A DNA stretch of 32,621 nt, taken from NCBI GenBank assembly GCA_001775395.1, contig MEWP01000112.1:1-32621 (forward strand). Reading direction: 5' to 3'. A model generated the notes under the pieces. It was not told the origin of the DNA and did not search any database. It saw nothing but the letters and a program-made list of their open reading frames with translations. Every line of letters begins with the position of its first letter. Position 1 is the stretch's first letter. Source of the DNA: a candidate division Zixibacteria bacterium RBG_16_53_22. Its GTDB lineage: Bacteria; Zixibacteria; MSB-5A5; UBA10806. Shown here one piece after another: positions 8,868 through 16,422 of this stretch. The translations under genes and the position numbers were made by a program.

Positions 8868-10054
8868 TCGGAGTTGAATCTAATGGCAACCTCGCCGGGC
8901 GATTCAGCCCTGATCGCGACCTCAGGCGCGTGCTCTACGCTCTGGGAGTAGCCGGTGGCGCGGCTTTCGTGATTGGGGCTGCGATTTCCGCGCTTCATGC
9001 CTGGCGGGCGCTACTGATGTCGAGTTTTCTGCTTATCTCATTTGGTCTGGCCGCGACGCTCTTTATCGCCATTCAGTACGTCACCGGCGCCGCCTGGTGC
9101 GTAGCAATACGCAGGGTTCCCGAGGCCATCTCGTCCGTCATCCCCTGGGCCGCGTTGGGGATTGCCGCCGTAATCATCGTGAAGCCCGATATCTACCCCT
9201 GGTCGGCACAACCGGAGATGTTTTCGGAGGCGGCCTGGTTCAAACGCCTTTGGTTGAGCCAGCCCTTCTTCACGGCTCGCACCATCCTCTACCTATTAAG
9301 CTGGATAATAATATCGCGGGCAATTGTTCGAAATTCGCGGCTGCAGGACGACACCGGCGACATCGCCTATACCCGGAAAAATATCAGGCTTTCGGCGCTG
9401 TTTGTTGCCCTGTTTGCGGTGACTTTCTGCCTTGCCAGTTTCGATTGGATCATGTCGCTCGAACCCGAATGGTACAGCACCATCTTTGCCGTCTACAATT
9501 TCGCCGGGCTATTTGTCGGGGGGTTGGCGGCCATTATTATCTTGACTGTCTGGATGGACCGGCTTGGCCCCCTAAGGGGAATCTTGAACCGCGAACACCT
9601 GCACGATCTGGGGAAATTGCTTTTTGCCTTCAGCACCTTCTGGATGTACATCTGGTTCAGCCAGTACATGCTGATCTGGTATACGAACTTCCCGGAGGAA
9701 ACGGTCTATTATTTAAGGCGAATCGAAGGCGCATGGGGTACCCTGTTTGTGCTGAACATGTTTCTGAACTGGGTTGTGCCTTTTCTGGCCTTATTGCCGA
9801 AAGCCACCAAAAGAAACCCCTCGGCCCTGATAAAAGTCGCCTATGTGGTCGTTGCGGGACGGATCCTGGATTTATACCTGATGATCGCCGCTCCGTTTGC
9901 CAATGGTGGGCCGAAGATTGGGATTATTGAACTTGTTATGATCCTGGGTTCACTAAGCTTGTTCTTATTAATTTTTATTAAGGCCTTTCGAAATGCCAAT
10001 TCTTTCCCGACTGGAGATCCTTTTTTGGCCGAAAGCCGGCATTATCACAGGTAA
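8828..10054 (+). CDS. actF: Alternative complex III subunit ActF, large membrane subunit
   Basis: ActF is an integral membrane subunit of ACIII, distantly related to ActC and proposed to take part in proton translocation. The 408-residue product has about ten hydrophobic segments and the conserved stretch FSTFWMYIWFSQYMLIWYTN, characteristic of ActF. ATG 8828 lies 40 bases inside actE and is preceded by GAGAGG; the start cannot move much downstream without losing the N-terminal tail. This is the last gene of the respiratory operon. In many genomes cytochrome oxidase genes come next, but here a riboswitch and molybdenum genes follow. Confidence 0.92.
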   Translation: MEDRIASSVASGIIGVESNGNLAGRFSPDRDLRRVLYALGVAGGAAFVIGAAISALHAWRALLMSSFLLISFGLAATLFIAIQYVTGAAWCVAIRRVPEAISSVIPWAALGIAAVIIVKPDIYPWSAQPEMFSEAAWFKRLWLSQPFFTARTILYLLSWIIISRAIVRNSRLQDDTGDIAYTRKNIRLSALFVALFAVTFCLASFDWIMSLEPEWYSTIFAVYNFAGLFVGGLAAIIILTVWMDRLGPLRGILNREHLHDLGKLLFAFSTFWMYIWFSQYMLIWYTNFPEETVYYLRRIEGAWGTLFVLNMFLNWVVPFLALLPKATKRNPSALIKVAYVVVAGRILDLYLMIAAPFANGGPKIGIIELVMILGSLSLFLLIFIKAFRNANSFPTGDPFLAESRHYHR

Positions 10055-10099
10055 TATTTAGAAGAGAGAAAGGTATGTAGCCGTAAATTCTGCAATAGA

Positions 10100-10215
10100 A
10101 TAACCCTCCGAACCCTGCAAGTCCCACGTGGATGGCAGGGACTCTACGGCCGGGGAAGTAATTCCCCGACCTGCCCGGTTTGGCAAAGGAGTTGGATTAC
10201 CGAGATCATCCCTAT
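10100..10215 (+). promoter_or_regulatory. Probable Moco riboswitch (Moco RNA motif) upstream of molybdenum cofactor operon
   Basis: The 228-base gap between actF and moaB holds a compact, strongly paired RNA. The hairpin at 10151-10168 has a seven-pair stem (CGGGGAA/TTCCCCG) capped by GTAA, a GNRA tetraloop. CCCTGC (10113-10118) can pair with GCAGGG (10135-10140). The segments GCAAGTCCC, GCAGGGACTC, GACCTGCC and AAAGGAGTTGGATTACCGAG resemble, from memory, conserved blocks of the Moco RNA motif, which senses molybdenum or tungsten cofactor and represses moa genes. The terminator just downstream and the moa genes beyond support this. I could not score it against the Rfam model. Confidence 0.8.
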
Positions 10216-10227
10216 TTGATTTCGTTG

Positions 10228-10257
10228 AACCCCTTGCCGGACCGGCGAGGGGTTTTG
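10228..10257 (+). terminator. Intrinsic terminator of the Moco-riboswitch expression platform
   Basis: An eleven-pair stem (AACCCCTTGCC with GGCGAGGGGTT, one T-G wobble) with a five-base loop (10239-10243) ends in TTTT at 10253-10256. It lies 26 bases before the moaB start and directly after the riboswitch-like RNA. It could stop transcription when cofactor is bound; it may also end read-through from actF. The T run is short. Confidence 0.75.
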
Positions 10258-10282
10258 ATTCTGGAAGGTATTAAGAGGTGAT

Positions 10283-10798
10283 ATGATGATCGAAAAGAAT
10301 GAAAATCTCGAAGACCGATTTACAGTGGCAATACTAATCGCCAGTGACAGGGCGGCCGGGGGAATACGGCCCGATTCCACCGGGCCGGCGCTAAAAAAAT
10401 GTCTGGAGGAGGCCGGATTTTACGTCCAATTTTACAGTGTCGTTGCCGACGACGAAGGGGCGATCAGTGCCGCTATCAGGAATTGGGCTTATGAAGATGG
10501 AGTCAACGTGATACTGACATCGGGCGGAACGGGCCTGGGTCCGCGAGATGTGACTCCTGAGGCGACGCTTAAAGTCATTGGAAGACGCGTCCCCGGGCTG
10601 GAAGAAGCCATGAGACATGCGTCGGTCAAGATTACCCCAAATGCCATGCTCTCGCGGGCGGTAGCCGGCACCGCCGCCAACAGCCTGATAATCAACCTGC
10701 CGGGCAGTTCGAAGGGCGCTGTCGAGAATTTCAAAGTGGTCGAGCCTGCCCTGCGCCACGCTATCGAGCTTATTATTGGAAGAAAGCCTGACCCATGA
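10283..10798 (+). CDS. moaB: Molybdopterin adenylyltransferase (MoaB/MogA family)
   Basis: Proteins of this family bind molybdopterin and adenylate it with ATP, preparing it for metal insertion by MoeA. The 171-residue product has the MoCF-biosynthesis fold, with SDRAAGG near the N-terminus, the conserved LTSGGTGLGPRDVTPEAT block, and the later NLPGSSKGA loop, all hallmark substrate-binding segments. Two start codons lie side by side, ATG 10283 and ATG 10286; AGAGGTG (10274-10280) fits the second slightly better. It is the first gene of the molybdenum operon and overlaps moaA by four bases. MoaB and Mog cannot be cleanly separated from sequence alone. Confidence 0.93.
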   Translation: MMIEKNENLEDRFTVAILIASDRAAGGIRPDSTGPALKKCLEEAGFYVQFYSVVADDEGAISAAIRNWAYEDGVNVILTSGGTGLGPRDVTPEATLKVIGRRVPGLEEAMRHASVKITPNAMLSRAVAGTAANSLIINLPGSSKGAVENFKVVEPALRHAIELIIGRKPDP

Positions 10799-11802
10799 TG
10801 ATTCGAAGGAATGAGGGGCCTCGCGCGTTGATAGATTCATTCGGCCGGGCCATTACATATCTGCGGGTTTCCCTGACAGACAAGTGTAACATGAAATGCG
10901 GCTATTGTTACGCGTCGACCGCACGCGATACCGCCATAACACCAGAGCTTGATAATAAAGGGCTGCTGACACCGATTCGGGCCTTCGCGTCTCTTGGTGT
11001 CAACAAAGTGCGCTTCACTGGAGGAGAACCGCTTCTGCGGCGCGGAATAGTCGAGCTTGTGGCGCACACGAGGGAGATAGCCGGCATCTCCATAATCGGA
11101 GTAACGACCAACGGGCTATTGGCGGAGCGCAATCTCGCTCGCCTCATAGATGCCGGTCTCAATCGCATAAATATCAGCCTTGACACCCTTAATCGCCACA
11201 GGTTCAAGGCCATAACCGGTGTCGACGGTTTCGACCGCGTAGGGGCAGGCATAGAGGCGGCCGTCTCATCCGGCGCTTTCTCCCAGGTAAAGGTAAACAC
11301 GGTGGTGATGCGAGGGATTAACGATGATGAGCTTCGGGCGCTCGCGGAATGGGCGATTGGCCGGGGTATCGACATCCGCTTCATAGAGTTCATGCCAACC
11401 GAGAAATCGGGCTGGAGCCGCGAGAGATTTGTGGGCGAGGTAGAAATGCGATCTAAGATCGGGTTAGAACTTATACCTGTATCTGAGGAGGGTAACAGCC
11501 GTGGGCCGGCGACGACTTATAAATATAAGGACTTGCCGGGGCGGGTGAGTTTTATATCGGCCGTAAGCTGCAGCTTCTGTGATAATTGCAATCGTCTGAG
11601 GCTGACATCAAAAGGAGAAGTCATTGGCTGCCTGTTCCAGGAGGACAAAATGGATCTTGGCCAGATGATCCATAAGGGCGCCTCGATCGGGGAAATCTCC
11701 CAGCGGATCGTTGAGGCGGTTGCCAGGCCCGGTTTCAGGAGGCAGCCCGATGATGTCTCAATTACCAGCTATAAACCTCTAATGAAGGCGGTCGGCGGAT
11801 GA
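10795..11802 (+). CDS. moaA: GTP 3',8-cyclase MoaA, radical SAM
   Basis: MoaA converts GTP to 3',8-cyclo-GTP, the first committed step of molybdopterin synthesis. The 335-residue protein shows the radical SAM motif CNMKCGYC (CX3CX2C), the SAM-binding FTGGEPLLR segment, and a second Fe-S site in [12 protein letters not shown] with a further cysteine in VIGCLFQ. It ends in the C-terminal Gly-Gly that MoaA needs for activity. ATG 10795 overlaps the moaB stop, and the 3' end overlaps moaC, each by four bases. Length is normal for the family. Confidence 0.97.
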   Translation: MMIRRNEGPRALIDSFGRAITYLRVSLTDKCNMKCGYCYASTARDTAITPELDNKGLLTPIRAFASLGVNKVRFTGGEPLLRRGIVELVAHTREIAGISIIGVTTNGLLAERNLARLIDAGLNRINISLDTLNRHRFKAITGVDGFDRVGAGIEAAVSSGAFSQVKVNTVVMRGINDDELRALAEWAIGRGIDIRFIEFMPTEKSGWSRERFVGEVEMRSKIGLELIPVSEEGNSRGPATTYKYKDLPGRVSFISAVSCSFCDNCNRLRLTSKGEVIGCLFQEDKMDLGQMIHKGASIGEISQRIVEAVARPGFRRQPDDVSITSYKPLMKAVGG

Positions 11803-12281
11803 GCAAAAAGCGATTGACACATATCAATGACAGGGGAAAGGCCAGGATGGTAGATATTTCGGGCAAGAGAGATTCAAAGCGCACTGCGATAGCCGAGGGC
11901 CGGGTGGTAATCTCGCCGGAATTGTTACATCAACTTAAAGATAATACGCTGGCCAAGGGGGATGCGCTGGCCGTCGCCAGGGTGGCCGGCATCCAGGCGG
12001 CCAAAAGGACAGCGGACCTTATCCCGCTTTGTCATCCTCTCCCGCTATCATCAGTTGAGGTTGACCTGAGGCTCGAGGATGAACCGCCGGCCGTAGTTAT
12101 AATCTCGAAGGTTAGCACGACCTACAAGACCGGCGTAGAGATGGAGGCCTTGACGGTAGCAAGCGTGGCAGCGCTTACCATCTACGACATGGGTAAGGCC
12201 GTTGATAAGGGCATGACGATCGAAAACATCCGGTTGCTGGAAAAAAGAGGCGGCAAAAGCGGGCATTGGAAACGAAGATGA
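11799..12281 (+). CDS. moaC: Cyclic pyranopterin monophosphate synthase MoaC
   Basis: MoaC turns 3',8-cyclo-GTP into cyclic pyranopterin monophosphate, following MoaA. The 160-residue product carries MVDISGK near the N-terminus, the [10 protein letters not shown] block, [18 protein letters not shown], and the catalytic [10 protein letters not shown] with its Asp and Lys residues. The stop overlaps the start of the following transporter by four bases. Nothing unusual is seen. The later enzyme molybdopterin synthase (MoaD/MoaE) is not encoded here. Confidence 0.97.
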   Translation: MSKKRLTHINDRGKARMVDISGKRDSKRTAIAEGRVVISPELLHQLKDNTLAKGDALAVARVAGIQAAKRTADLIPLCHPLPLSSVEVDLRLEDEPPAVVIISKVSTTYKTGVEMEALTVASVAALTIYDMGKAVDKGMTIENIRLLEKRGGKSGHWKRR

Positions 12282-13465
12282 AACACTGGCTTGAAAAGAG
12301 AAACCTATTTTTCTCAAATGGAGACATTAATGGCTCCTTGGGAGATATGGGCACATTTATCCCGCTGGCCGTGGGGCTGGTTAGCCGTTGCGGTTTTAAT
12401 CTCGGGCATATTCTTTTGTTCGCGGGAGGAGCGAATATTGCAGGTGGCCTGCTATTCGGTCTTCCGATGCCGGTGCAACCAATGAAGGCGATTGCCTCGA
12501 TAGCAATCGCCGAGGGAATGAAGGCCGATACGATAATGGCGGCCGGCATAACAAGTGGCCTGGTGCTGCTTTTTCTATCTCTTACCGGCTTATTTGGTTA
12601 TTTTTACCGGATTGTTCCCAAGACGCTTATTCGCGGCCTGCAGCTGGCGATCGGCTTGAAGCTTATGCTCGGCGGGCTGGATATGATTAAAACATCGGGC
12701 CTGAACCTGGAATTAAACTCAATTTATATTTCTCTGGCTTGTTTTATCGTCATAACGGTTTCCCTTTCCAACAAAAATATTCCTGGTGTTATGATTTTGT
12801 TTTTGGCGGGTGTCTTGATAGCGCTCTATTCGATACCTGAATCGGAAGCGGCCCTCTCGTTTGGTTCATCTTTGCCAACACTGCGGATTCCCGAATTGAG
12901 GGAGCTTACAGACGGTTTTATCCGGGCGGCCATGCCGCAGATTCCGTTGACCGTGCTCAATTCCGTTATTGCTGTCAGTGCCCTATCGGTGGATTTATTC
13001 CCAAACCGTCCGCTGGCGCCAAGGGCAGTGGCGCTAAATGTAAGCGTCATGAACTTGATCGGTTGTCTTTTCGGTGGGATGCCGATGTGCAATGGAGCCG
13101 GAGGATTAGCCTCGCAATACAAATTCGGCGCTCGAAGCGGAGGAAGCGTGGTTTTTCTCGGGCTAATAATGATTTTGGCGGCTCTGGCGCTGGGCAATTC
13201 GCTTTTGGCTCTTTTCGCGGCGTTTCCGACCAGTGTGTTAGGGGTGCTGCTGGTTTTCAGTGGCCTGGAACTGGCGATTGTCTGCCGGGATCAATCCTCC
13301 GCAAAAGCGCGCACTACTGTTATACTGACCGCTGCTATATGCGTTACAATAAATACGGCAATTGGATTTGCGGCCGGATGGATAATCGCGGCTATGATGA
13401 TGGAGAGAGCGCGGAAGCCTGCTGAGTCACCACAGCCTGCTATTAGCGTGGAAGGAGGTATATGA
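12278..13465 (+). CDS. MOT1-type molybdate (or sulfate) transporter
   Basis: This 395-residue membrane protein has about ten hydrophobic segments and resembles the MOT1 family of molybdate transporters, relatives of SulP sulfate permeases without a STAS domain. Recognisable family segments are [19 protein letters not shown] at the start of the first helix and [20 protein letters not shown] in the third. Its place inside a moa-moe-mob operon makes molybdate the likely substrate, replacing ModABC, which is absent here. ATG 12278 is chosen because it forms an ATGA overlap with the moaC stop; a TTG twelve bases upstream is also open. No STAS or ATP-binding domain is present. Confidence 0.88.
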   Translation: MKHWLEKRNLFFSNGDINGSLGDMGTFIPLAVGLVSRCGFNLGHILLFAGGANIAGGLLFGLPMPVQPMKAIASIAIAEGMKADTIMAAGITSGLVLLFLSLTGLFGYFYRIVPKTLIRGLQLAIGLKLMLGGLDMIKTSGLNLELNSIYISLACFIVITVSLSNKNIPGVMILFLAGVLIALYSIPESEAALSFGSSLPTLRIPELRELTDGFIRAAMPQIPLTVLNSVIAVSALSVDLFPNRPLAPRAVALNVSVMNLIGCLFGGMPMCNGAGGLASQYKFGARSGGSVVFLGLIMILAALALGNSLLALFAAFPTSVLGVLLVFSGLELAIVCRDQSSAKARTTVILTAAICVTINTAIGFAAGWIIAAMMMERARKPAESPQPAISVEGGI

Positions 13466-13932
13466 CCATCAATCAATGTTCCAAAATCGGGCGTGTGTTC
13501 AAAATCTCGATCTCACCGCAAAAAGGTCAGAAAAAGATGAATATCCCTGTTGCCACCATCCGGCAGGGATGCGGAATTGACGGCGACGCCCATTCGGAAA
13601 GCACTCGCCCACTGAGCCTTCTTCCGCTGGAGAGTTTCGCCAAATTGTGGCATCCGAGGCTACAGTTAAATCCCGGGGATTTTGCCGAGAATATAACTAC
13701 GGTTGGGCTTGACTTCTCACAATTCGCAGTTGGGTCCCGGTTGATGCTCGGGAACTCAATTGAAATCGAAATCACACAAATCGGTAAGATATGTCATAAC
13801 GGCTGTATCATAAGGGAGTTGGCCGGCGATTGCATCATGCCACGCGAGGGTGTATTCGCAAAAATTATAAGCGGAGGAGAACTGAAGGAAGGAGACCCGA
13901 TAAGGATGGTAAGCTCATATGATTACGCTTGA
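13462..13932 (+). CDS. MOSC-domain protein
   Basis: MOSC domains bind molybdenum cofactor and in several enzymes mobilise sulfur. This 156-residue stand-alone version shows the family features: a basic N-terminal segment, GIDGDAHSE, LNPGDFAENITT, SRLMLGNSIEIEITQIGKIC, and a conserved Cys-His pair in KICHNGC. Similar small MOSC proteins sit next to moaB or moeA in many genomes; their exact role is not established. AAGGAGG stands just before ATG 13462, which overlaps the transporter stop. The end overlaps moeA by 14 bases. Confidence 0.88.
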   Translation: MTINQCSKIGRVFKISISPQKGQKKMNIPVATIRQGCGIDGDAHSESTRPLSLLPLESFAKLWHPRLQLNPGDFAENITTVGLDFSQFAVGSRLMLGNSIEIEITQIGKICHNGCIIRELAGDCIMPREGVFAKIISGGELKEGDPIRMVSSYDYA

Positions 13933-15118
13933 TGAAGCGAAATGTTTTATCGACAACGGGGTAACCTCATTAAAGCCGGCGCTATTGCCGTTGCTCGATT
14001 CTGTCGGTTGCGCCCTGACTTGCGATATCATTGCCCCAATCAATGTCCCGGAGTTCGCGAGTTCCGCTATGGACGGCATTGCCTTCAAGTCGATGGACCT
14101 GAATGGAAACGGCCCCTGGAAATTGCCGATCCAGGAAACAATCGCCGCCGGTGATTATAGTCGTCAGCCGTTGAAATCCGGACACGCTGTAAAAATTATG
14201 ACCGGCGCGCCGTTGCCCCGCGGAGCCGACACAATAATGCCGGTCGAGTATGTTACGTTCGTGGATGGATGGGCGATTTTTAGTAGAAACGCCGCTGGCG
14301 AAGACCATGTCCGACCCTTGGGCGATGATATTAAGAAAGGACAAATCTTATGTAAGAATGGAGACATATTGAAACCGGTCGATCTGGGTGTCCTGGCTTC
14401 GCTTGGCATGAAAGATATCGAAGTTATCCCTCGGCCGAGAATTATGTTGCTCTCAACAGGATCCGAAGTGATCGAACCGGGAGTACAGCTTAACCCGGGG
14501 CAAATTTACGATTCCAATAATGTCGTCCTGCGTGCCCTGCTCGCCCGCGACAGCCACTTGTTCAATCCGGCCAAGCGTGTCATGAAAGATGACCCCGAAA
14601 TAGTCTCCGCCGAGCTATCCGATTGTCTCGAGCATTATGATATCGTTATCACCACCGGCGGAGTCTCAATGGGGGATTTCGATTTCATTCCTCAGGTGGT
14701 GCGGAAGCTCGGCGGCGAGATTGTCTTCCACAAAGTTGCCATAAAACCAGGCAAGCCCGTGCTCCTGGCGCGATTCGGAAGCAAGTGGCTGCTGGGACTG
14801 CCAGGCAACCCGGTCAGCGTCATTGCGGGATATCACCTTTTCGCCAGGAGAGTCATAGGCAGGCTGATGGGGCAGGCCTGCTCCCCTAGAGGTCGGCAAA
14901 CGGTGCTCGGATGTGACGTCTCCGTCCACGGCGACCGTCTCTGCCTGGTGGGCGCCAAATTCCAGGAATGCGCGGAAGGCCGCGTCATTTCCTTTCCTTC
15001 AAATCGCCAGAAAAGCAACAGGCTCTCCTCGATATCCGGCATTGATGGCTTTGTATTCATAGATGGCGGCACAAAGACGGTGCCTGCCGGAAGCGAGGTT
15101 TACGCTGAATGGTTGTGA
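13919..15118 (+). CDS. moeA: Molybdopterin molybdotransferase MoeA
   Basis: MoeA inserts molybdate into adenylated molybdopterin to give active Moco. The 399-residue protein has the family order: the N-terminal domain with FASSAMDGIAFK, the block IMTGAPLPRGADTIMPVE, then the MoCF domain with LLSTGSEVIEPG, TTGGVSMGDFDF and KPGKPVLLARFG, LLGLPGNPVSV, and a C-terminal beta-barrel. The start lies within the MOSC gene, and its 3' end overlaps mobA by ten bases. Length is typical and no residue of the usual motifs appears to be missing. Confidence 0.96.
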   Translation: MITLDEAKCFIDNGVTSLKPALLPLLDSVGCALTCDIIAPINVPEFASSAMDGIAFKSMDLNGNGPWKLPIQETIAAGDYSRQPLKSGHAVKIMTGAPLPRGADTIMPVEYVTFVDGWAIFSRNAAGEDHVRPLGDDIKKGQILCKNGDILKPVDLGVLASLGMKDIEVIPRPRIMLLSTGSEVIEPGVQLNPGQIYDSNNVVLRALLARDSHLFNPAKRVMKDDPEIVSAELSDCLEHYDIVITTGGVSMGDFDFIPQVVRKLGGEIVFHKVAIKPGKPVLLARFGSKWLLGLPGNPVSVIAGYHLFARRVIGRLMGQACSPRGRQTVLGCDVSVHGDRLCLVGAKFQECAEGRVISFPSNRQKSNRLSSISGIDGFVFIDGGTKTVPAGSEVYAEWL

Positions 15119-15681
15119 TCGTGACTTACCCTGATGTAACCGGTTTCATCATCGCCGGCGGCAAAAGCCGACGCATGGGCTTTGACAAGCGCCAGATTCG
15201 CGTCAACGGAGTCCCGCTTCTTGAACGCATGCGAAACCTGCTCCGCGATGTTTTGGGACGAGAACCGGTTTTCGTCGGTGACAATTTATCATCAACAGAT
15301 ATAAGCATCCTGCATGACGCAAAGGTCGATTGCGGGCCCGTTGGAGGGCTGGTAGCGGCGCTTGAGAACTGTCGTACGGAGTGGGCGCTAATCCTGGCTG
15401 TGGATTTGCCATACCTCTCGTCGATCGAGCTTGCGTTGCTTCTGGGGGCGAGAAATGAGAACTATGATGTCATACTATTCTCATCGGATGACCGCGTCGA
15501 GCCGCTGGCGGCGTTATACAACGCCAATAACGCCGAATTCTGGCGGGGCCGCCTCGAAAAGAAAGAGCTTTGCTTGCGAGATGGCTTCAAAAATCAAAGG
15601 TGCCTTACCGTCAAATTACAGGATGACAGTCGAGCTCTTGAGAATATCAATGAGCCGTGGCAGTTGGCGGGTCTGCTTTAG
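15109..15681 (+). CDS. mobA: Molybdenum cofactor guanylyltransferase MobA
   Basis: MobA attaches GMP to Moco to make the MGD form needed by NarG-type enzymes. The 190-residue product has the nucleotidyltransferase loop GFIIAGGKSRRMGFDK, where Gly-rich and Arg/Lys residues bind GTP, followed by GPVGGLVAAL and the metal-binding ILAVDLPYLS. These match MobA well. ATG 15109 overlaps moeA; an alternative GTG at 15115 is close. mobB follows after two bases. Presence of mobA fits the bis-MGD requirement of the nitrate reductase encoded upstream. Confidence 0.94.
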   Translation: MVVIVTYPDVTGFIIAGGKSRRMGFDKRQIRVNGVPLLERMRNLLRDVLGREPVFVGDNLSSTDISILHDAKVDCGPVGGLVAALENCRTEWALILAVDLPYLSSIELALLLGARNENYDVILFSSDDRVEPLAALYNANNAEFWRGRLEKKELCLRDGFKNQRCLTVKLQDDSRALENINEPWQLAGLL

Positions 15682-15683
15682 GG

Positions 15684-16199
15684 ATGAAAAAACCTGTATT
15701 TTTACAGATTGTCGGGCGTAAGAAAAGCGGCAAAACGACTTTAATAGTCGCCCTGACTGCGGAACTGACGGCCAGGGGATTTAAGCTCGGAACGGTCAAG
15801 CACACTTCCCATGACCACGAATTTGACCAGCCCGGCACAGATTCCTGGAAACATCGCAAGGCGGGGGCAGGCGGAACCTTCATTATATCACCCAATGAAT
15901 TTGTTATGCATACACGGAAACCCGATGCGATTGCAATCAAGGAAATAATGGATTTGGTCTTTGCGGGCATGGATATCGTGCTCTGGGAGGGCCGTAATGG
16001 GATCGACGTCGACAAGATCGAATGCGTTGGGCCGGGCAACAAGGCGATTTTCGGCTTAGATGATAAATTAATCGCCACCGTTAGTGAAAAAACGCAGGCA
16101 CCGAATCTGCCAAACTTCGCGCAATCGGAAATGAATAGTATCGTCGAGTGGATTCTTTCCCGATTAGACGTAAGCAATATCAGTTTTCCAGATAAATAG
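15684..16199 (+). CDS. mobB: Molybdopterin-guanine dinucleotide biosynthesis GTPase MobB
   Basis: MobB is a GTP-binding protein that assists MobA; it is not essential in E. coli. The 171-residue product begins with a P-loop, GRKKSGKTTL, followed by LGTVKHTSHDHEFDQPGTDS, a conserved MobB segment, then the KHRKAGA region and a later LWEGRNG. ATG 15684, two bases after the mobA stop, places the P-loop at residues 9-17 as usual; an in-frame GTG upstream would only add residues overlapping mobA. This is the last gene of the molybdenum operon. Confidence 0.93.
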   Translation: MKKPVFLQIVGRKKSGKTTLIVALTAELTARGFKLGTVKHTSHDHEFDQPGTDSWKHRKAGAGGTFIISPNEFVMHTRKPDAIAIKEIMDLVFAGMDIVLWEGRNGIDVDKIECVGPGNKAIFGLDDKLIATVSEKTQAPNLPNFAQSEMNSIVEWILSRLDVSNISFPDK

Positions 16200-16328
16200 T
16201 CATATGGCGAGATTCTACTGGCAAAAGAGTAGTTCTCACATTTATAGGTACAATATCGCTAAGTTATTTCGCTGATATTTCCTTTCTTACATTTCTCTAA
16301 CAGAACACGCCGTAATACGGGATAAAGC

Positions 16329-16380
16329 GGGACAACACCGGAAAAGACGACAAGGCGTAAGCCTTTGCCTTCGTTGTCCC
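16329..16380. repeat. Intergenic inverted repeat with nested hairpin
   Basis: GGGACAAC (16329-16336) is matched by its reverse complement GTTGTCCC (16373-16380). Inside lies AAGGC-GTAA-GCCTT (16352-16365), a second hairpin with a GNRA-type loop. A further partial copy of the arm, ATTGTCCC, begins the 29-base direct repeat at 16393. It sits between the converging mobB and AsnRS-like genes, so it could stabilise or end both transcripts, though no T run is present. It could equally be a dispersed REP-like element. Confidence 0.5.
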
Positions 16381-16392
16381 TTAGTGTTCGGT

Positions 16393-16421
16393 ATTGTCCC
16401 AGAGGGTCTGATATATCTACA
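16393..16421. repeat. 29-base direct repeat, copy 1
   Basis: The 29 bases from ATTGTCCCAGAG to TATATCTACA recur without a mismatch at 23871-23899 in the same orientation. This copy ends two bases from the stop codon of the AsnRS-like gene. In such a short window, a perfect 29-base intergenic repeat is not expected by chance. What it does is unknown. Confidence 0.85.
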
Positions 16422-16422
16422 C

